Position numbers and translations under genes: made by a program
Notes under the pieces: model-generated
Databases searched by the model: none
Told to the model about the DNA's origin: nothing
The model's input: only the letters and a program-made list of their open reading frames with translations
Source of the DNA: Candidatus Aerophobota bacterium
Lineage (GTDB): Bacteria > Aerophobota > Aerophobia > Aerophobales > B3-G15
Reading direction: 5' to 3'
Assembly (NCBI GenBank): GCA_030615365.1
Contig: JAUWZM010000076.1
Coordinates: forward strand, 1-11,468
DNA: 11,468 nt
Part shown: in pieces, positions 1 to 6,087 of the stretch
Numbering within the stretch: the first letter of the stretch is position 1
How the letters are laid out: each line of letters starts with the position of its first letter

Positions 1-11
1 TTTTTCATTAG

Positions 12-71
12 GCTTGCCTCCTTTTTGGTGGATTTACCAAATCCTACCTTAAAGGTAGGGGGGAGGCAAGT
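12..71. repeat. Cruciform-forming inverted repeat (three-way-junction palindrome)
   Basis: An outer 9-bp perfect arm, CTTGCCTCC at 13-21, pairs with GGAGGCAAG at 62-70. It encloses two further hairpins: TTTGGT 24-29 with ACCAAA 36-41, and CCTACCTT 43-50 with AAGGTAGG 52-59 around a single central A. The result is a cloverleaf-like fold of about 60 nt. It lies about 90 nt upstream of the nucleoside hydrolase start, at the window edge. Neither strand has a clear T-tract directly after the stem, so it is not a classic intrinsic terminator. It could be a leader-RNA element, a terminator variant for an upstream gene outside the window, or a small dispersed palindromic repeat. The pairing is seen directly; the function is unknown. 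Confidence 0.6.
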
Positions 72-162
72 CAATTTCACTAAAACACTTGATAATAAAG
101 AATTTAAAAGAAAATTACTAAAGAACTTTTGACAATACTAATTTATATATCAGGAGGTTAAA

Positions 163-1191
163 ATGTCTACTGAAAAATATCCATTGATTTATTCAACCGA
201 TTTATTTTATCCACCCCGTGATCCTGATGATCATTTTGATCTTGCAACTCTCTTTTCTCTTCCAGAATTGGAGATTCTTGGTATTATCCTTGATCAGGGC
301 GGACGCCAAAAAGAGAACAAACCTGGGATTATCCCAGTTGAGCAAATGATCCACATTACCGGACAAAAAGTTCCCCATGCTGTGGGTTTAAATAACCCTC
401 TAAAATTCGCTAAGGATAAAGGTTTTGGTCAAAATGAGGCTTCTCAGAAAGCAATTGAGATGATTCTTGAAGCTCTCAAAAACACTTCAAAAAAGGTGAC
501 CATCTTTACTGTAGGGAGTCTTCGTGATACAGCTGTTGCTTTTAATAGGAACCCATCTTTGTTCAGAGAGAAAGTAAAAAGGATCTATGTTAATGCTGGA
601 TATTTTGGAGATGCTGATAAAATGGGGTTAGGGAAGAATTTTACTGAGTATAATGTTGCGATTGATAAATACGCATTCTTAACTATTATGCGTTCAGGTC
701 TACCTATCTATTGGTGTCCTTGTTTTGGAGAAGAATACGGTACTTTTTGGAAATTCTTACAGAGAAAGATTCTTGAGACACTTTCTCTGGCATTGCAAAA
801 CTACTTTTTCTTTGCATTGACAAAACCAAAGAGAATTGATCCAATTGATGCACTTTCAATGCAACTTAATCCTGATGAAAAAAATCGTATCTGGAGTGAG
901 TATCGTAATATGTGGTGTACTGCACCTTTTATTCATGCTGCTAAACGCAAGGTATATAAACTCGCTGACGGTCGCTATGCTGCTTTACGTGTACCACCTC
1001 AAGATGCGGAGAAAATACAACTATTTGAATTCATCCCCGCATTTGTTTCAGTAGATAATAATTTTAAGATAAAGGTGATTCTTGGTGAAGGTAAAGTAAA
1101 TATGCATGTGTTTCACCTACTAAACAAGGCTGAATATAGCAAAATATTAGCCAGTTGCCTCAGAGAACTCCTTAAGAGCCTGGGGCAGTAG
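163..1191 (+). CDS. Nucleoside hydrolase-like protein (IUNH superfamily, divergent)
   Basis: A 342-residue protein of the inosine-uridine-preferring nucleoside hydrolase superfamily. Classical members cleave the N-glycosidic bond of ribonucleosides to base plus ribose, using Ca2+ held by aspartates. The N-terminal Asp cluster is present but expanded: Thr12-Asp13, then RDPDDHFD at 19-26, instead of the compact DTDxxxDD. The central strand VTIFTVGSLRDTA matches the family's 'GPLTNxA' segment, and EYNVAID (Asn164, Asp168) matches the conserved Asn-containing sugar-binding loop. The usual C-terminal HDP motif is not evident; the matching region appears to be APFIHAA around His258. The start ATG has a strong AGGAGGT at 152-158. 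No signal peptide is seen, so it is cytosolic. A ribokinase-like gene follows after 72 nt, consistent with co-transcription and with use of the released sugar. The family call is fairly secure; the substrate is not, and loss of hydrolase activity is possible. Confidence 0.8.
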   Translation: MSTEKYPLIYSTDLFYPPRDPDDHFDLATLFSLPELEILGIILDQGGRQKENKPGIIPVEQMIHITGQKVPHAVGLNNPLKFAKDKGFGQNEASQKAIEMILEALKNTSKKVTIFTVGSLRDTAVAFNRNPSLFREKVKRIYVNAGYFGDADKMGLGKNFTEYNVAIDKYAFLTIMRSGLPIYWCPCFGEEYGTFWKFLQRKILETLSLALQNYFFFALTKPKRIDPIDALSMQLNPDEKNRIWSEYRNMWCTAPFIHAAKRKVYKLADGRYAALRVPPQDAEKIQLFEFIPAFVSVDNNFKIKVILGEGKVNMHVFHLLNKAEYSKILASCLRELLKSLGQ

Positions 1192-1263
1192 TAGTATAAA
1201 GTTCTATTTTACCCAATATTAAATTTATATGTATTTGAGAATTTAAGCATTTTGGAGATTGCT

Positions 1264-2205
1264 ATGCACCAAAAACCAATCACTATTGTTGGTAGTTATA
1301 ATGTTGGACTGTTTATCAAGAGTGAGCATTTACCGCAAGAAGGAGAGACTGTCATTGGTAATGAATTCTATGAAGGGGCAGGTGGAAAAGGGTCAAATCA
1401 GGCAATCTGTACGGCAAAGATGGGTGGAAAGGTCCATTTGATTTGCCGAATTGGCTGTGATAAATATGGCATTGATGCTTTGAAAACATTCCAGAGGGAA
1501 GGGATTGACACTAAATGTATCTCAGTTGACACCTCAACACACACTGGTATTAGTTTCATTCTTATTGATGAAAACGGAGTAAACGCTATCTCTGTAGCGC
1601 CAGGAGCAAATTACAATCTTAGCAAAGCAGACCTTGATGCCTGTTGCGATATCATTGCTTGTAGTGGTATTATAGCAACTCAGATGGAAAATCGCATGGA
1701 AACAGTTATTTATGCTATGAAATTAGGTAAGCAATTAGGTATAACAACATTACTTGACCCAGCACCGGCACAATCACTTCCAGAAGATATCTATTCCACA
1801 ATCGATATTATAAAGCCTAATAAGATAGAAGCGAAGATTCTTACAGGACTTCCCGTGGAGTCAATTGGAGATGCCAAGCCAGTTGTTGATTTTTTCCTTA
1901 AGCGTGGTGTGAAACATGTGTTGTTAACACTTGGTGAAGATGGCCTGATATATGGCACGAGAGGTGTTTGCGACCATATTCCGGCACCAAAAGTAGATGC
2001 TGTCGACACTACAGGTGCAGGTGATGCATTTAACGGTGGTTTAATGGCTGCTCTGGCACGTGGTGAAACAATGTATGATGCAATTCGGTTTGCCAGTTGG
2101 GTTGCCGCTTTGTCAGTGACAAACTTAGGTGTAGTTAATTCTTTCCCGACAAGGGAGGAAGTAAATTTAGCAATTGAAAAATCATCACAGAATAGTGATG
2201 TATAA
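1264..2205 (+). CDS. PfkB-family carbohydrate kinase, ribokinase-like
   Basis: A 313-residue cytosolic sugar kinase closest in layout to ribokinase, which phosphorylates D-ribose to ribose 5-phosphate with ATP. Both PfkB signatures are present: GGKGSNQA at about residues 40-47 and DTTGAGDAF near the C-terminus, whose catalytic base is Asp254. PNKIEAK matches the ribokinase PNxxEA segment, and QMENR carries the Glu that contacts sugar in E. coli ribokinase. The N-terminal substrate loop reads SYNVGLF. Asn13 matches E. coli Asn14, but Gly15 stands where E. coli has ribose-binding Asp16, so specificity may differ. The frame is open from a TTG at 1252, but I chose ATG 1264 because GGAG at 1254-1257 sits 6 nt before it and the protein then begins just ahead of the first beta strand (ITIVGSYN). 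It lies between the nucleoside hydrolase-like and URO-D-fold genes in one probable operon. It could equally be a kinase for another sugar or for a nucleoside. Confidence 0.88.
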   Translation: MHQKPITIVGSYNVGLFIKSEHLPQEGETVIGNEFYEGAGGKGSNQAICTAKMGGKVHLICRIGCDKYGIDALKTFQREGIDTKCISVDTSTHTGISFILIDENGVNAISVAPGANYNLSKADLDACCDIIACSGIIATQMENRMETVIYAMKLGKQLGITTLLDPAPAQSLPEDIYSTIDIIKPNKIEAKILTGLPVESIGDAKPVVDFFLKRGVKHVLLTLGEDGLIYGTRGVCDHIPAPKVDAVDTTGAGDAFNGGLMAALARGETMYDAIRFASWVAALSVTNLGVVNSFPTREEVNLAIEKSSQNSDV

Positions 2206-2267
2206 GTTATTTAAGTCACTTTTCTTAAGATCTTTGTATTACTTCTCATTATTTCAAGAGGGAGAAA

Positions 2268-3374
2268 ATGAATCCAAGAGAGCAAATGTTAGCTGTGTAT
2301 TTCAGAAGGAATCCTGATCGAATCCCCTGTGCGGCTTATATTAGATATGTACCTCGGGGGGAAATTGGAAGGAAGTCAAGAAACAATGGCCTTGGTTTGA
2401 TTGGATATTACCCAATCGTATCCTTATTATCCCCTCCCTGGCATACTCATGCTGGTTTTGAATCCGAGGTTCGAGGCGCCGAGCTTACTGTTAAGACGGT
2501 GTGGGAAGATAATAAAAGAGTAGAGATCCGTACTTATATTACTCCTCTTGGTAGCATTTTTGCAAAAATAAGGAAGGATCCAGTTTATGGTAGTGATTGG
2601 ATTAAAAAATTCTATATTGACAGCCCATCTGATTATCCAGTTATGAAATATATAGTAGAGAACACTATATTCCGTGAAAATTATGATTCTTTTTTGGAAA
2701 TTCAGGAGGATCTTGGAAGCGATGGCGTAGTAATGGCTCGGGTAGATAGGTCTCCTTTCCAGAAGATGCTCATTGAATTAGCAGGTCCTGAACGATTATT
2801 TATAGATCTTCATGATAATTGTCATTTGGTTGAAGATCTTTTATCTTCTATGGAGAAGAAATTGGATGAGGCTTATAAAATTGTTGCTCATTCACCAGCA
2901 GAAGTTATTTGGCAGCCAGATAACATTACAGGAGATATGACTGAGCCGAAGTTTTTTAAAAAATATTGCCTTCCCTTTTACAATAAACAAGGTCGATTGT
3001 TTCACAAGCATAACAAAGCCTATGCAGTGCATATGGATGGCAGGCTTAAATCTCTAAAGGATTTGATTAAAAGGGCAGATGTAGACGTGGTAGAATCATT
3101 TACTTTTCCGGAAGGGGGAGGTAACCTTGCCTTTGAAGAAGCAAGGAGTGCCTGGGAAGACAAATCAATCATAGCTAATTTTCCTGCCTCTCTTTGTTTT
3201 AAAAAAGAGAAAGCAATAAAAGAATACCTACAGAAACTTCTCTCCCAACTTTCTTCCAAAGAAAACTTTATGTTAGAAATAAGTGAAGATCTTCCTCCCC
3301 AGTCTTTGAAAGATATCCTACCTATTATCGTGAGTGTCATACAAAGGCAAAAGAGTTATATAGTTAATACTTGA
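2268..3374 (+). CDS. Uroporphyrinogen decarboxylase (URO-D) superfamily protein
   Basis: A 368-residue protein with the (beta/alpha)8 URO-D fold. It starts with the typical NPREQMLAVYFRRNPDRIP segment of the family's non-heme branch. Later landmarks are SPAEVIWQPDNITGDMTEPKFFKKYCLPFY, split over about residues 208-240, and AYAVHMDGRLKSL with His255-Met256-Asp257-Gly258. This branch includes corrinoid/coenzyme M methyltransferases (MtaA, CmuA types) and many members of unknown substrate found in sugar or aromatic catabolism clusters. True heme-pathway HemE is unlikely, because the propionate-binding N-terminal motif is not recognisable and no heme genes are nearby. The HxCG metal motif of the methyltransferases appears here as HMDG, so the zinc-thiolate site is not intact. 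The start has GAGGG at 2258-2262. It follows the kinase after 62 nt and probably ends the first operon. The reaction is unknown. Confidence 0.75.
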   Translation: MNPREQMLAVYFRRNPDRIPCAAYIRYVPRGEIGRKSRNNGLGLIGYYPIVSLLSPPWHTHAGFESEVRGAELTVKTVWEDNKRVEIRTYITPLGSIFAKIRKDPVYGSDWIKKFYIDSPSDYPVMKYIVENTIFRENYDSFLEIQEDLGSDGVVMARVDRSPFQKMLIELAGPERLFIDLHDNCHLVEDLLSSMEKKLDEAYKIVAHSPAEVIWQPDNITGDMTEPKFFKKYCLPFYNKQGRLFHKHNKAYAVHMDGRLKSLKDLIKRADVDVVESFTFPEGGGNLAFEEARSAWEDKSIIANFPASLCFKKEKAIKEYLQKLLSQLSSKENFMLEISEDLPPQSLKDILPIIVSVIQRQKSYIVNT

Positions 3375-3403
3375 GTTTTTTCTTCAGTTTCAGTAAAACT
3401 TTC

Positions 3404-3616
3404 AGAGCTGCCCTTTCTTCGGTGTTTTCCAATATCGTGGCCGAGCTCTACTCTTATAAAGCATACCGTGGCTTGGTAAAGTTGTCCGCTTGGAGACTTC
3501 ATGATACATGAAGTCCTGAGGAGGATCTATACGTTAGAACTTATAGAACCGCCTCAATCGCCACCGCCTTTTAAAAAATACACTCGGCGGACAGCAGGTT
3601 AAGTTGGAGTTTTTTT
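3404..3616 (+). ncRNA. Candidate structured RNA, family not recognised
   Basis: This gene-free stretch contains nested inverted repeats far stronger than expected by chance. A closing helix pairs GTTGTCCGC (3481-3489) with GCGGACAGC (3587-3595), 9 bp with one G-U. Inside it, hairpin A pairs GACTTCATG (3495-3503) with CATGAAGTC (3507-3515) around an ATA loop. Hairpin B begins immediately after, at 3517-3556: TGAGG/CCTCA, GG/CC and TCTATA/TATAGA stacked through two symmetric mismatches, with a 10-nt loop. Upstream, AGAGCT (3404-3409) can pair with AGCTCT (3444-3449), and TACC (3464-3467) with GGTA (3475-3478). A run of seven T lies at 3610-3616, and a possible new promoter begins just beyond. 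It could be a standalone small RNA ending near 3616, or a leader for the ferredoxin gene. Strand is chosen from the T-tract. I could not match it to 6S, tmRNA, RNase P, SRP, T-box or a common riboswitch. The rest of 3375-3684 shows no gene. Confidence 0.5.
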
Positions 3617-3619
3617 CAC

Positions 3620-3645
3620 TTGACATTGGAAATAGATTTGATAAT
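3620..3645 (+). promoter_or_regulatory. Possible sigma-70-type promoter for the ferredoxin gene
   Basis: A perfect TTGACA at 3620-3625 is followed by GATAAT at 3640-3645 (five of six matches to TATAAT). The 14-nt spacer is shorter than the usual 16-18 nt. An alternative -10, TAATTT at 3642-3647, gives a 16-nt spacer but a poorer match. The element lies just after a T7 tract and 40-60 nt before the ferredoxin ribosome binding site. It would give the ferredoxin/transketolase pair its own transcript, separate from the structured segment upstream. Confidence 0.35.
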
Positions 3646-3684
3646 TTATACATTAAAAAATTAACAGTTGACAAGGAGGAAAGA

Positions 3685-3882
3685 ATGGGAATAATAAAAG
3701 TGTTGATTGATGAGGATGCGTGCACAGGTTGTGGAATCTGTGAGGACAGTTGTCCGGAAGTTTTTGAACTTGATGATATAGCTATGGTAAAAGAAGACGC
3801 TGATTTTAATGAGCATGAGGAGGAAATAAAGGAAGCAGTTGAGGAGTGTCCCAGTGAGGCTATTAGTTATGAGGAAGGGTAA
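3685..3882 (+). CDS. Single-cluster [4Fe-4S] ferredoxin
   Basis: A 65-residue acidic soluble electron carrier. CxxCxxCxxxCP covers Cys13, Cys16, Cys19 and Cys23-Pro24, and a distal ECPSEAIS supplies Cys55. This is the layout of Thermotoga-type monocluster ferredoxins, where the first three Cys and the distal Cys bind one [4Fe-4S] cluster. Cys23 would normally form a disulfide with a mid-chain Cys, which is absent here. A TTG-started reading at 3604 would add 27 residues, but I chose ATG 3685: AAGGAGG at 3673-3679 is well spaced before it and MGIIKVLIDEDACTGC is the normal ferredoxin N-terminus. The transketolase-like gene follows after 68 nt, possibly co-transcribed, although no direct redox link with a transketolase is known. 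The family call is very secure; its partner enzyme is unknown. Confidence 0.93.
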   Translation: MGIIKVLIDEDACTGCGICEDSCPEVFELDDIAMVKEDADFNEHEEEIKEAVEECPSEAISYEEG

Positions 3883-3950
3883 ATCCTGTTAGATGCTTGT
3901 TACTTAGTGGGGTAAACGTAAAGTAAATTAGGATTAAGGAGGTTAATATA

Positions 3951-5879
3951 ATGCGATGGGGGTTTGATGAAGAGAAGTTAAATGAAGATAAGATAGCTAA
4001 GCTAAAAAAACTTGCCCGACTCAGCCGGGGAGATATTTTAAAGATGACTACTGTAGCTGCCTCAGGCCATCCAGGAGGTTCTATGTCTTCAATAGACATT
4101 TATTTAACTTTATACTCCTGTGCTCGAATTTATTCAGATAACCCCTACTCTCCTGATAGAGATAGAATCGTGATTAGCCATGGCCATACTTCTCCAGGAG
4201 TTTATGCTACTCTGGCACGTTTAGGGTTTTTTGATATTGACAGTGTTATTGCTAATTTTCGAAGGGCAGGTAGTCTTTTTGAAGGACATGTGGAAAGAGA
4301 TGTTCCAGGAGTGGAATGGGGTACAGGCAACTTAGGTCAGGGTTTATCTGTAGGGTGTGGTTTTGCTCTGGCCTCCAAGCTTCAAAATAGAAACTTTCAA
4401 GTTTTTGTGGTGATGGGTGATGGGGAGCAATCAAAAGGGCAGATTGGAGAGGCCAGACGCTTTGCCAGGAAATATTCTCTTAATAGTCTCACAGTGATTG
4501 TTGATTGCAACCGTTTGCAGCTTAGCGGATCTTTAAATGAGATTATGCCCCAGAGAATAAAAGAAAATTACCTCTCTGATGGATGGCAAGTTCTGGAAAT
4601 TAATGGCCACAGTTATCAAGAAATTTATCAGGCCCTGCGAGAAGCAGTGATAGATAGAGAATCTCCCGTGGCTATTTTAGCTCGCACTGTTATGAGCAAG
4701 GGAGTTTCTTTTATGGAGGATAAATTTGAGTATCATGGGAAACCTCTTTCTTTAAAAAATTGCAGATTAGCCTTATCCGAGCTTGGCTTGGAGGATGACC
4801 TTGATACGTATAGTAATCTCAGGAAAGTCTCCTCACCCTCTGTTTTGGAAAAATCGCGTCCTATAGAGAAGGTACACATAGAGGTTGGTAGTCCTCATAC
4901 TTACAAAAAAGGGGATCTTATTGATAATCGCAGTGCCTTTGGAGAAGCTCTTGCCGATATAGCTAAAATTAACAAAGGTAAAAAAGATCGAACCCCTATT
5001 GCTGTTTTTGACTGTGATCTTTTAGGTTCGGTGAAAACAGATAAATTTGCCTCTCTTTGCCCTCAAAGGTTTTTTCAGGGAGGAATTCAGGAACATAATA
5101 CGGCGAGCTTAGCTGGCGCTCTTTCTACCCAAGGAGTTCTTACCTTTTTTGCCGATTTTGGTGTCTTTGGAGTAGATGAAACTTACAATCAACATCGGTT
5201 AAACGATATCAACCGGGCTAATTTAAAGCTTGTGTGCACCCATAATGGAATTGATGTCGGTCAGGATGGAAAAACTCATCAATGTATTGATTATGCTGGA
5301 GTAATAAACAATCTTTATGGATATAGGATGATTGTCCCTGCTGATGCCAATCAGACCGATCGGGCAATCCGTTACATTGCCGCCCAACCAGGAAACTTTT
5401 TTGTGGGAATGGGTCGAAGCAAATTCCCCGTGATCCTCAATGAAAAAGGAGAGCCTTTCTTTGCCGGGACTTATGAATTCGTTCATGGTAAAGCAGATAT
5501 AGTAAGGGATGGGGATCAAGCAGCCATTATTTCTATGGGAGGCATGCTATATCGAGCTATACAGGCCTGGGAGACCTTAAAGAAAAAGGATTACTATGTA
5601 AAAGTAATAAATGTTGCCTGCTTGAGTGATATGGATGTTAAAATGATAAGAGAGGCTGCTCGAACAGGTGTCATTATTACCTATGAGGATCACAATGTTA
5701 AAACTGGCCTGGGTAGTATTGTAGCTAATGTTTTAGCTGAGAATTCTCTTTCCCCCCGTTTTCGTAAGTTAGGATCGAGTGGTTATGGCGGCTCTGGAAA
5801 ACCTGATGATTTGTTTAAGATGCAGGGGCTGGGTATAAACTCTTTAGTGCAAACCACAATCCAGGCTATTCAGGGATGA
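3951..5879 (+). CDS. Transketolase-like thiamine-diphosphate enzyme (full length)
   Basis: A 642-residue protein with all three transketolase domains in one chain. Family members move two-carbon ketol units between sugar phosphates in the non-oxidative pentose phosphate pathway, using thiamine diphosphate and a divalent metal. SGHPGG (His40), SHGH (His79) and FEGH (His113) match the active-site histidines. The cofactor motif runs from GDG (Asp157) to DCN (Asp185, Asn187), and HGKPL supplies His262. In the pyrimidine domain GGIQEHN carries the catalytic Glu381, followed by GIDVGQDGKTHQ and PADANQT. Numbering matches yeast transketolase closely across the cofactor motif, where yeast Glu162 is here Lys162 (GDGEQSKG). 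The wording GDGE and PGVEWGTGNLGQGLS recalls the split two-subunit transketolases, suggesting a fused member of that branch. The start has AAGGAGG shortly upstream. It may be a true transketolase or one tuned to another sugar phosphate. Cytosolic. Confidence 0.85.
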   Translation: MRWGFDEEKLNEDKIAKLKKLARLSRGDILKMTTVAASGHPGGSMSSIDIYLTLYSCARIYSDNPYSPDRDRIVISHGHTSPGVYATLARLGFFDIDSVIANFRRAGSLFEGHVERDVPGVEWGTGNLGQGLSVGCGFALASKLQNRNFQVFVVMGDGEQSKGQIGEARRFARKYSLNSLTVIVDCNRLQLSGSLNEIMPQRIKENYLSDGWQVLEINGHSYQEIYQALREAVIDRESPVAILARTVMSKGVSFMEDKFEYHGKPLSLKNCRLALSELGLEDDLDTYSNLRKVSSPSVLEKSRPIEKVHIEVGSPHTYKKGDLIDNRSAFGEALADIAKINKGKKDRTPIAVFDCDLLGSVKTDKFASLCPQRFFQGGIQEHNTASLAGALSTQGVLTFFADFGVFGVDETYNQHRLNDINRANLKLVCTHNGIDVGQDGKTHQCIDYAGVINNLYGYRMIVPADANQTDRAIRYIAAQPGNFFVGMGRSKFPVILNEKGEPFFAGTYEFVHGKADIVRDGDQAAIISMGGMLYRAIQAWETLKKKDYYVKVINVACLSDMDVKMIREAARTGVIITYEDHNVKTGLGSIVANVLAENSLSPRFRKLGSSGYGGSGKPDDLFKMQGLGINSLVQTTIQAIQG

Positions 5880-6020
5880 TGCAGTGATGCAGAGTAAGCC
5901 TCTGTAAAATTTATCCTCCAAAGATGCTATCAGGGAACTTCTGAATAAATCAAAAGCATCATTAATCCCAATATCCACTCGCAAATAAATCCAGATAAGC
6001 TATTGAGTCGTTGCAAGATT

Positions 6021-6038
6021 AGCTTCTTTTCAGAAGCT
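6021..6038 (+). terminator. Short perfect hairpin, weak terminator or operator candidate
   Basis: AGCTTCT (6021-6027) and AGAAGCT (6032-6038) form a perfect 7-bp stem with a TTTC loop. Only a weak TTTA tail follows, so an efficient intrinsic terminator is doubtful. It sits 50 nt before the alpha/beta hydrolase start, inside the 208-nt gap after the transketolase. The symmetry would also suit a regulator binding site. The rest of that gap shows only a small CAGAG/CTCTG hairpin at 5890-5904. Confidence 0.3.
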
Positions 6039-6087
6039 TTACATACAAGATGGGCAATGAAAAATATAACGACAAGGAGATATTATT

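Noticed and set aside
129..134. Perfect TTGACA upstream of the nucleoside hydrolase as a -35 box
   Set aside because: A -10 at proper spacing would fall on the ribosome binding site; no acceptable -10 is present.
3020..3340. Long antisense reading frames opposite the URO-D, ferredoxin, alpha/beta hydrolase and MATE genes
   Set aside because: They are shadows of well-supported genes on the + strand, with low-complexity composition and no ribosome binding site.
3481..3595. Retron-like layout: inverted repeats flanking two hairpins
   Set aside because: Retron RNAs are encoded beside a reverse transcriptase; the next gene is a ferredoxin and no reverse transcriptase is in the window.
3437..3616. 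6S RNA, tmRNA, SRP RNA, RNase P RNA, T-box or cobalamin riboswitch
   Set aside because: Size is near 6S, but the topology (two local hairpins inside the closing helix) differs. The diagnostic motifs of the others, such as the SRP GGAAG tetraloop region or the T-box GGTGG box, are absent.
3604..3684. 27-residue N-terminal extension of the ferredoxin from a TTG start
   Set aside because: It overlaps the T-tract and the candidate promoter and has no ferredoxin character; the ATG at 3685 has a strong ribosome binding site.
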